Source: Bacteroidota bacterium (GTDB lineage: Bacteria > Bacteroidota > Ignavibacteria > SZUA-365). From it: a stretch of DNA of 10,603 bases. Below the pieces are notes generated by a model. It was not told the origin of the DNA. It did not search any database and saw nothing but the letters and a program-made list of their open reading frames with translations. This document shows positions 1-6,396 of this stretch, one piece after another. Numbering within the stretch: position 1 is the stretch's first letter; each line of letters starts with the position of its first letter. The translations under genes and the position numbers were made by a program. The stretch lies in the NCBI GenBank assembly GCA_018224345.1, contig JAGTUW010000362.1, positions 1 to 10,603 on the forward strand, read 5' to 3'.

Positions 1-2
1 AG

Positions 3-131
3 GGGACCCCCAATCTTCAAATCACGGCGCCGCGTCGACTGATCGATTATCGCCTCCGTGTCGTCGATGTCCTCATCTTCGAACGGCTCGCCGTCGTCGG
101 CATCAACCTTGAAACCATTCAGGTGAGGTGA
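3..131 (+). CDS. C-terminal end of an unidentified protein (partial, cut by window edge)
   Basis: Frame 3 is open from the window edge to a TGA at 129-131 and gives 42 residues. They look like a real protein tail: alternating hydrophobic and charged residues (IDYRLRVVDVLIFERLAVVGI) suggest beta-strands or an amphipathic segment. The other two plus frames hit stops or give unconvincing peptides. No family is recognisable from so short a piece. It ends just before a Shine-Dalgarno-like GAGG at 125-128 and a possible ATG at 134, so it may be translationally coupled to the next plus-strand frame. That the two genes form an operon is inference. Confidence 0.5.
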   Translation, partial: GTPNLQITAPRRLIDYRLRVVDVLIFERLAVVGINLETIQVR

Positions 132-337
132 ATATGACGAGGTCGCCAAACGATATATCGCAGATTGGAAAACAGGGGCGCACAAGGGCCTGTTGCGCTT
201 TGCGGTCCGGTATGAAGACAATGAAGACGGCGGCGAATGACACACCGTCCGTACATCCCGATGGACAGAGCGGCGGGTATATACGCACGTGTGCGTACTC
301 ATCCCTGCCTCATGGATTGCGCTGCATGTGCGCTGTT

Positions 338-1210
338 ATGTATCGCCTGTATACAGGACTCCGCTCCCGATGGCGCCCGCTTCTCACCAGTACGGTGTTG
401 TGCCTCACCGCGATGGCCTGTTCCTCCATCGATCTGCCCACCGTGAAGGAATCCGATGAACGTATCCGCTTTCTTGACGAGGCGTTGGCTGGCGCAGAAG
501 AGCCGCTGCGTTTTTACGAACGCCGCTATTCGCCGCAGCGTGATCTGCGGACGACCATGGACGTGCGTATGCTCAACCGCATGCTTCGTGCTGTCGCCAC
601 TCAGCGCAGTGACGATCTGCGCGTCGCGTTTCTGCCGACCCGTCCGCTGTTGAAGGAAAGAAAGCACGTGTTCGGCGTCAGCTATGTGAATCGTCTGGAT
701 ATCGACAGCGGCCTCGTCCGCGTGGATTTGCGCAGCGCGGAAATTACCGGACTGGCTCACGGTGTCGCACGCATGCGCATCGATCTGCGGGGGGAAGGAC
801 AACTCGCGGTATCGGGACGATACACCGGCATTCCCGCCAGGGCCACGCCGCGGGTCGGGTTGTCGCTGAACGAAACCGTCACCATGCATATCCGCCCCGG
901 GGAACGCGGCGGCATCGTTCTGACGCCATCCGCGCAGACGATTGCATTGCACACGACCTTTCACGTCAACCTGCTGGGCTGGGAAATCCCCTGGAAGGAA
1001 GAGACGCAGCTCGAACTCGATGATATCCTGGCCCCCATCCATCTCCCCGACATCATCGCGGGGGAAATATCACTGCCGAGGCCCGCACGCGAGCATCAGA
1101 CATCGAACGTGGAGTTCGAAGCCGTACCCGTACGCCTGAAGCATGCGTCCGCCGGCACCGAAGCAGGGCGGGTCGTGTTTCAGGGCGATGTGGTGTACGA
1201 AGGGCGTTAG
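338..1210 (+). CDS. Predicted secreted lipoprotein of unknown function
   Basis: The chosen ATG at 338 gives 290 residues. It places a basic N-terminus (R and R-W-R at about residues 9-13), a hydrophobic core (LLTSTVLCLTAMA) and a Cys at residue 28 followed by Ser-Ser. This is a lipoprotein signal peptide with an imperfect lipobox (A-M-A-C). Beyond that I see no known motif. The middle and C-terminal parts alternate hydrophobic and polar residues as in a beta-rich fold, with an amphipathic stretch (LLGWEIPWKEE, then ILAPIHLPDII) at about residues 211-243. A lipid- or envelope-binding fold is possible but not shown. The frame stays open back to GTG 128 and ATG 134, and ATG 134 has the better ribosome site (GAGG at 125-128). 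That start would bury the signal peptide about 68 residues in, so I prefer 338 although it lacks a clear Shine-Dalgarno sequence. The gene is convergent with the minus-strand operon. Confidence 0.72.
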   Translation: MYRLYTGLRSRWRPLLTSTVLCLTAMACSSIDLPTVKESDERIRFLDEALAGAEEPLRFYERRYSPQRDLRTTMDVRMLNRMLRAVATQRSDDLRVAFLPTRPLLKERKHVFGVSYVNRLDIDSGLVRVDLRSAEITGLAHGVARMRIDLRGEGQLAVSGRYTGIPARATPRVGLSLNETVTMHIRPGERGGIVLTPSAQTIALHTTFHVNLLGWEIPWKEETQLELDDILAPIHLPDIIAGEISLPRPAREHQTSNVEFEAVPVRLKHASAGTEAGRVVFQGDVVYEGR

Positions 1211-1219
1211 CGGGGAAAG

Positions 1220-1275
1220 TCCTCTGTGGCCACTGTGGCGCCTCATGAAGAGGAAACCACAGGGGACACAGAGGA
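1220..1275. terminator. Long imperfect hairpin between convergent genes; likely bidirectional terminator or intergenic repeat
   Basis: Left arm TCCTCTGTG (1220-1228) pairs with CACAGAGGA (1267-1275). After single mismatches, CC pairs with GG, CTGTGG with CCACAG, and CCTC with GAGG, around a short ATGAA loop at the centre. The structure lies 9 bp after the lipoprotein stop and 14 bp after the end of the large minus-strand gene, where a terminator for both would be expected. Neither side has a strong T-run (only AATTTTATT on the plus side). Overlapping it is a perfect tandem duplication of GACACAGAG (1265-1273 and 1274-1282). Similar CACAGAGGACACAGAG strings are, from general experience, common intergenic repeats in environmental bacterial genomes, so this may be a mobile repeat that serves as a terminator. 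Confidence 0.6.
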
Positions 1276-1289
1276 CACAGAGAATTTTA

Positions 1290-4200
1290 TTACTTCATCA
1301 ACACCACTCTGATCATACGGCTTTCACCGCCGTGGAATAGCCCGATGACATACATGCCGTTCGGCAGATCACCGGCGTCGAAAGTGAGGGTGTGCGAACC
1401 GGCGCTGCGCTGCCCGTCAGCCAGTGTCGTGACAGTCCGCCCGAGTTGATCGAACACCAATAGCCGCGTATCGCCGTCGTCGGGAAGGAAATAAGAAATC
1501 TCCGTCGTCGGGTTGAACGGATTCGGACGGGCGGGATGCAGCTTCAGCAAGGATGGCCCGGCCATCAGTCGCGGACCGCCTTCCTCACAGATGCCCGTGA
1601 TGGTAAGTTGACCGTCCGTGGTCATCGTCGCGGCGCTGCCCTGCGTCCAGGCGAAATTCTCTATCCGCAATGGCGTCTCCTCACTGTTGCCCAGCATGAC
1701 CAGGCAGCGCAGCAGCACCTGCGTGCCTACTGCGGGCGTATTCGCATGATCTACCGTGATACGCAGGCGGAGGTCATTGCCCTCGGCCGTTTCGCTGTGG
1801 GACACCGCAGCGTCGGCAGCCGTGATTTCTTCCGGCCAGAGCATGCTTCTGTTGAAGATGATGTCCGCTGTGAAGGAACGGGTTCCGGTGATATCGAGGT
1901 TCGTCGCGGCAGTGAGTGTCAGCGGAATGTCGACGTAACTGCCGATTTCCGCTTCCAATACCGGTAAGGTCAACGCGGCGATGGCCGTTTCTATCATGCC
2001 GCGGAGCGGAATATCCAGACTGTCGTCGCAGACCTGTGTGGTGAATATGCGAAGCATATCCGTGATTTCACCTTCACCTTCGGCGAGCATGCGCAGTTCT
2101 ATTTCCTGTGTCTCACCGGGAAGCAGCGTGATTTCCGTTTCGGTGGGAGAAATCATGGAGATTTGCGGACCACCGGGCGGCACGATGCGCACTGTCATGG
2201 GGGTCCCTTGCGGATTGTGTACGGTCACCGTGCGTGAGGCATCGAAACCGTAACCGAGTGTACCGAAGTCTATATTGGCAGGCGCGATGTCCGCGGTATG
2301 CGGTTCGTAACGGTAGGAGACCGTCGCGGCAAAGGACAGATCACAAGGAGCACCTCCGGCAGTAAGCTGTACATCGTACGTGCCGTACGCGCCCTCGTCC
2401 GGCTGCAGTGTCAGACGGAGAATGAATTCCTCATCCGCCTCAATGCGTACCGGCCAGTCATGGTCTTCCACTGTGAACCCTGCACCGATGCTGTTCACAT
2501 CCAGTGTCAGATCCACCGGCACCGTCCCGTGATTGCGGTAGCTGTATTCGAACTCCTGTGGGAACTCACAGATATAGCGTTCCCCGAGATCAAGGTCGCC
2601 CGGCGTCAAGGACATGCCGACAGAGTCCTTGCGCGCAGTGAACGGGATGAGCAGCAGCGGCTCGTTTTCCGCATCGCTGTGCACCTCGAGTACAAGATCC
2701 CGTTGCATGCCGTGTGCGGTCGGGAGAAATACGAGTTGGACGATTTCCGAGGCGCCCGGTTCTATGGTGAAGGGAGCCACGGGCGTGATGATGTCGAAAT
2801 CATCGGGGTGCGCGCCCGTCCGCTGCAGGGCGCTGACGGTCAGAGGCAGCCCGCCGGTATTGCGCAAGGTGGCCTGGGCAAAGGATGCCTGTTCGTCGGG
2901 ACAGAGCAGATCGTCAAAACTTGTCGCAGTGTGTGCGATGGCTGGTTTGCGCGACGAAGAGGCCTGCAATTCTACATACAGGGAATCTTCACACGGGGCA
3001 TTGGTATGGAAGAAAAGGCGGCCCGAGGCGCTGCCTTCATCCTGCGGGAAATAGGCCAGGCGCAACGTCAGCGTCTCTCCGGGCTGCAGGGTGTCGGGCA
3101 ATACGATGCCGGTCAGCGCGGCAAGAGAATCGTAGGCGCCGGTGGAGTCCGGCCACACGAGACTGTCGAGCAGGGCGAAGGGCGGATTGAGGAAAAGTAT
3201 GCCGATACTGTCGAGTGCCATCGGCGACACCGTGGGATTGCGCACCGTCACTTCCGCAAAGGATGTGTCACCCACGGCCGCAAAGTCGAAGATGACGGGA
3301 TTCGGGTCTGCTTCCAGGGCGGTGGGGACCAGGCGGCCTCGAATAATCAGGTCCTGTGTGAAATCACAGGGGGTGGTCCCCAGACGAACGAACCCTTCAA
3401 AGGTACCGAAATCGGCAGGGTGCACGAGCACTTCGACAGTGTCAATCTGCCCGGGAAACAGTGTGCGCGGAAAGACACCCGGGAAGGAAACAACACCGGG
3501 AATATCGGTGTCGGCGGAATCGATGACGACATTCACCACGCCATCGTTGGCAACATGAAAGGTCAGCGCGACAGGAAGGATGCAGTCATAGAGTTCGCCC
3601 GCATCGAGCGTGTCGGGAAAGACGCTGCTACGGACCGTGTCCTTTGCACCTGCGAGGAGTACGGTGACCAGAGGACTCCCGGGAATATCGGTTTCCAGTT
3701 CCAGCACGGCGTCGAAGACACCGTTCCGTGACGGGAAAAAGCGCAGGGGAATGCCCAGCGTATCCTCCGGCTGCATGAGGATGTCCGGCGGAATAGTGAA
3801 GCCGTCACGGAAGGAAAACACCGTGCTGTCCGCCCCGGTGATCCTGGCGCCCAGGATGTTCACTACCTGGTTGCCGGTATTGATGAAGATTGCTGTTCCG
3901 TCGCTCCAGGTGTCAGGACATTGCAGAACACGGAACTGCGGCGGATCGCCCTGCAGATCCGTCAGCGTCTGAATGATGGTCCACAGGTCGTCACTCTTGT
4001 CGGCGACCGGCGGGACATAGCCCCAGACGCGCACGCGACGATCAGTACTGCCGGAGATGACGAAGCGTGTCCGTCTGTCGAATGCGGCGCCGTTTACATT
4101 GCCTGCATGCCCGCTGAGTGTATGCAGCAGCGCACCATTACGCCCGTCCCAGATGCGCACGGTATTGTCCGTGGCAGCTGAAAGCACGCGTCCGGCGGCA

Positions 4201-6359
4201 TTCGATAATTCCACCGAACGCACAGCGCCGTTGTGTCCGCCGAGTGTCCGTATATGTTCCCATGTCAGAGTATTCCACAGCCGCACATTTCTGTCCTCAC
4301 TGCCCGACGCTATGATATAGCCGTCATTGGAAATATCGAGCGAGCGAATCGCGCCGGTATGTCCGGTCAGGCGGCGGAGGCGGGTGCCTGTGGTGAAGTC
4401 GAGTATGGATATGGCATTGCCGCCGCCGGATGCGATGAAATCGGTGTTGGGACTCACAGCCAGGGCGCCGTCATTTCTTGTGTCGTTGCTGTGTGTCCAT
4501 GCGCGCGTCCAGTCGAACACCCTCCAGAGCATGATATTCCCCGCGCTGCCGATGACGAGATAGTTGCCGTCGGGCGAGAAGCGCACGGTATGCACCGCAC
4601 CGCTTGCGCCGGTCAGTTCCTGAGCCAGTTGACCGTTGCGCATATCCCAGATGCGTACACGCGCATCACTGCCGCCCGTGGCCAGCCAGCGCATGCTTGG
4701 GGAGAAGGCCACGGTATTCGCACTGCCGTTGTGAGCGTCAATAAGGGTGACGAAGGCTTCGTCTCTCGGATAGAACACTTTCACCTGGCCGTTGGCCAGC
4801 GCAGCCGCGGTCAGCGTCCCGCTCGACGCGACGGCGATGGCATTGACAGCGGCTGGTTGTTGCTGATCCCACTGCGCGTCGAGTGAAGCGATGCGTTCCT
4901 CCTTCGTGAGTACCAGACCGAGACATTCTTCGCTCGGAGTGGGAGGGACGCGCCAGTTGTAGGAGAAATTATAGGCGTTGTTCGTGACAGAAGCCCAGGT
5001 GGAGCCGGAGTTCGTGCTGTATTCGAGCTCCGCGGCCTGTGTCTGGCTGATGCCCGCCCAATCCCAGCGGAAGGTCGTTCCCGAATACATTTCCTCTCCA
5101 CCATCGGGAGCGATCAGTTTCAGCGGTGCCGGATCATGCACGCCGCCCGAGAGCACGATACTTTCCTGGCAGGGTGCGTCGCTGACAATGCGCAGCGGAG
5201 AGACGATGCGGTCGGTGTTGATCGGCCGGAACTGTATGCGCAGAACGCGCGACTGTCCGGGATTCAGCGTAAACGGCGGAGCGCTGCCACCGTAATCGAG
5301 AATGCGGAAGGCGCTTTCCGTTGTGGTGATACTTGCCACATTGATGACAATACCGCGCGATGTGATCGTCACGTTCTCATTTCGCGTCTGTCCGCCTGCC
5401 ACGGTGCCATAATCCAGCAGCGGTGCGCTGACGTCCAGCCAGGCCAGGTCGGCGATGGGCACGCTCACGCTGGTGTTGCGCGTGGCCGTACGGCCGACCT
5501 TTCTCAATGTCACTGCTATATTGCGCTCGGTATCGCAGCCATCTGTCTCATAGACAAGGGTGCAGGGAAGATATTCGAAAATCTGGTCGCCGATTTCCTT
5601 GAATATCGCACGTGCGCTCGCTATCGTCGTGACATTCTCGAACCAACGGCCACCGGTCTGCTGTGCGATGCGCCGGAGATTGAAATTGATGGTGTTCGGA
5701 GAAATGCTGACGGTGAAAATCCGGATGTTGGCCGCACGTGCCGCCGTGATAATGGACTGCTCCTGCGCGGCTGTGAGATTCTCGAAGGCGTCAGTCATGA
5801 AAATGATATAGCGCGTACCCGGCCGGTTCTTTGTCGCGTCGATGGCGCCGCTGCCCGGATTGAGAAAGGCACCGATGAAATCCGTGCCGCCGCCGGAAGC
5901 GGTCAGTCCGGCGATCGTATTGAGAATATTCGTTTTGTTGTTCGAATACGGAAGTTCGATAGTCGTGTTGTCGCCGAAGGTAGTGATGACACTGCCTGCC
6001 GGGGGATAGGACAGGTCGTTGACCAGTTCCGTCGAGGCGTTCTTCATGTTCTGTAGTCGCTGGTCAATGGTCATGCTGAAACTGATATCGAAAGTCAACG
6101 TGACGGAAACCGGCGGGGTGACGGGGGGGGGACAGGAAATGGATTTTACCGGACGCACGACACCGTTTTCCACGATGGTGAAATCATTCGGACTGAATTC
6201 ACGTATGGATTTGTTCGAGCCGTCGAAGGCTTCGAACGTGACAGCGATATCGGGGTAGTTGCGGCCATCCGCGCCGAGCACATTGAAGGTCAACTGTGCG
6301 TGGAGCGGGGCGGAGAGTGTGAGAGCAAGCAGTACGAAAAGCTGTATCGATCTGTGCAT
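1290..6359 (-). CDS. Giant T9SS-exported multidomain surface protein (VWA, nested WD40 propeller, choice-of-anchor-D repeats, cohesin-like, sorting domain)
   Basis: 1689 residues with ATG at 6357-6359, AGGAG seven bases upstream and TAA at 1290-1292. Residues 1-21 are a signal peptide (cut after LHA). Residues about 85-265 are a von Willebrand A domain with a complete metal-ion site: D91-x-S93-x-S95, T159 and D190. An Ig-like choice-of-anchor-D domain follows (about 308-405). Next comes a domain opening with APDGGEEMYSGTTFRWDW and EYSTNSGSTW (about 415-480). Residues about 502-780 form seven WD40 blades, with blade-end strands VKVFY, VRIWD, IMLWR, ISILD, VRLWN, VRIWD and VRVWG. Six more Ig-like domains cover about 812-1455, and a cohesin-like domain about 1462-1590. 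Residues about 1605-1689 are a T9SS type A sorting domain (PNPFNPTTEI, LPNGMY, final RVVLMK). T9SS cargo normally carries such a domain, which is cleaved as the protein is released or anchored. I see no catalytic domain, so binding or adhesion is the inferred role. It follows the OmpA-like gene by 37 bp and is probably co-transcribed with it. A C9 run encodes P77-P79. Confidence 0.93.
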   Translation of the reverse strand: MHRSIQLFVLLALTLSAPLHAQLTFNVLGADGRNYPDIAVTFEAFDGSNKSIREFSPNDFTIVENGVVRPVKSISCPPPVTPPVSVTLTFDISFSMTIDQRLQNMKNASTELVNDLSYPPAGSVITTFGDNTTIELPYSNNKTNILNTIAGLTASGGGTDFIGAFLNPGSGAIDATKNRPGTRYIIFMTDAFENLTAAQEQSIITAARAANIRIFTVSISPNTINFNLRRIAQQTGGRWFENVTTIASARAIFKEIGDQIFEYLPCTLVYETDGCDTERNIAVTLRKVGRTATRNTSVSVPIADLAWLDVSAPLLDYGTVAGGQTRNENVTITSRGIVINVASITTTESAFRILDYGGSAPPFTLNPGQSRVLRIQFRPINTDRIVSPLRIVSDAPCQESIVLSGGVHDPAPLKLIAPDGGEEMYSGTTFRWDWAGISQTQAAELEYSTNSGSTWASVTNNAYNFSYNWRVPPTPSEECLGLVLTKEERIASLDAQWDQQQPAAVNAIAVASSGTLTAAALANGQVKVFYPRDEAFVTLIDAHNGSANTVAFSPSMRWLATGGSDARVRIWDMRNGQLAQELTGASGAVHTVRFSPDGNYLVIGSAGNIMLWRVFDWTRAWTHSNDTRNDGALAVSPNTDFIASGGGNAISILDFTTGTRLRRLTGHTGAIRSLDISNDGYIIASGSEDRNVRLWNTLTWEHIRTLGGHNGAVRSVELSNAAGRVLSAATDNTVRIWDGRNGALLHTLSGHAGNVNGAAFDRRTRFVISGSTDRRVRVWGYVPPVADKSDDLWTIIQTLTDLQGDPPQFRVLQCPDTWSDGTAIFINTGNQVVNILGARITGADSTVFSFRDGFTIPPDILMQPEDTLGIPLRFFPSRNGVFDAVLELETDIPGSPLVTVLLAGAKDTVRSSVFPDTLDAGELYDCILPVALTFHVANDGVVNVVIDSADTDIPGVVSFPGVFPRTLFPGQIDTVEVLVHPADFGTFEGFVRLGTTPCDFTQDLIIRGRLVPTALEADPNPVIFDFAAVGDTSFAEVTVRNPTVSPMALDSIGILFLNPPFALLDSLVWPDSTGAYDSLAALTGIVLPDTLQPGETLTLRLAYFPQDEGSASGRLFFHTNAPCEDSLYVELQASSSRKPAIAHTATSFDDLLCPDEQASFAQATLRNTGGLPLTVSALQRTGAHPDDFDIITPVAPFTIEPGASEIVQLVFLPTAHGMQRDLVLEVHSDAENEPLLLIPFTARKDSVGMSLTPGDLDLGERYICEFPQEFEYSYRNHGTVPVDLTLDVNSIGAGFTVEDHDWPVRIEADEEFILRLTLQPDEGAYGTYDVQLTAGGAPCDLSFAATVSYRYEPHTADIAPANIDFGTLGYGFDASRTVTVHNPQGTPMTVRIVPPGGPQISMISPTETEITLLPGETQEIELRMLAEGEGEITDMLRIFTTQVCDDSLDIPLRGMIETAIAALTLPVLEAEIGSYVDIPLTLTAATNLDITGTRSFTADIIFNRSMLWPEEITAADAAVSHSETAEGNDLRLRITVDHANTPAVGTQVLLRCLVMLGNSEETPLRIENFAWTQGSAATMTTDGQLTITGICEEGGPRLMAGPSLLKLHPARPNPFNPTTEISYFLPDDGDTRLLVFDQLGRTVTTLADGQRSAGSHTLTFDAGDLPNGMYVIGLFHGGESRMIRVVLMK
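6123..6131 (-). repeat. Homopolymeric C9 tract (G9 on plus strand) inside the large surface-protein gene
   Basis: Nine consecutive C residues in the coding strand encode P77-P78-P79, after the signal peptide and 11 codons before the VWA metal-site Asp91. Gain or loss of one base would shift the frame before every functional domain. Homopolymer G/C runs of about this length are known slippage sites in phase-variable surface genes of other bacteria. Whether this one varies is inference, and nine bases is near the lower limit. Confidence 0.7.
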
Positions 6360-6366
6360 GGTATCG

Positions 6367-6371
6367 CTCCT
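6367..6371 (-). promoter_or_regulatory. Shine-Dalgarno sequence of the large surface-protein gene
   Basis: CTCCT on the plus strand reads AGGAG on the minus strand, with 7 nt between it and the ATG at 6357-6359. It lies inside the 37-bp gap after the upstream gene's stop. It fixes the start of the 1689-residue protein and supports independent ribosome loading on a shared transcript. Confidence 0.7.
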
Positions 6372-6396
6372 GAAGCTGTGCGTATCGGTTTCTTTC

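Noticed and set aside
299..1042. 247-residue open frame on the minus strand under the lipoprotein
   Set aside because: The opposite strand has a signal peptide, a lipobox and protein-like composition; this frame has none of these.
1290..1560. Possibility that the C-terminal domain is a type A adhesin or GPI-like anchor instead of T9SS
   Set aside because: The PNPFNPTTEI start, the LPNGMYV segment and the basic last strand match the T9SS type A sorting domain closely.
2298..3731. 477-residue open frame on the plus strand, antisense to the large gene
   Set aside because: It is a shadow of the 1689-codon minus-strand gene. The translation has no domain-like pattern and is rich in Arg, Gly and Cys, as antisense frames in G+C-rich genes usually are.
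5136..6056. 306-residue open frame on the plus strand
   Set aside because: Antisense to the VWA and first Ig-like regions; no recognisable motif and no ribosome site noted.
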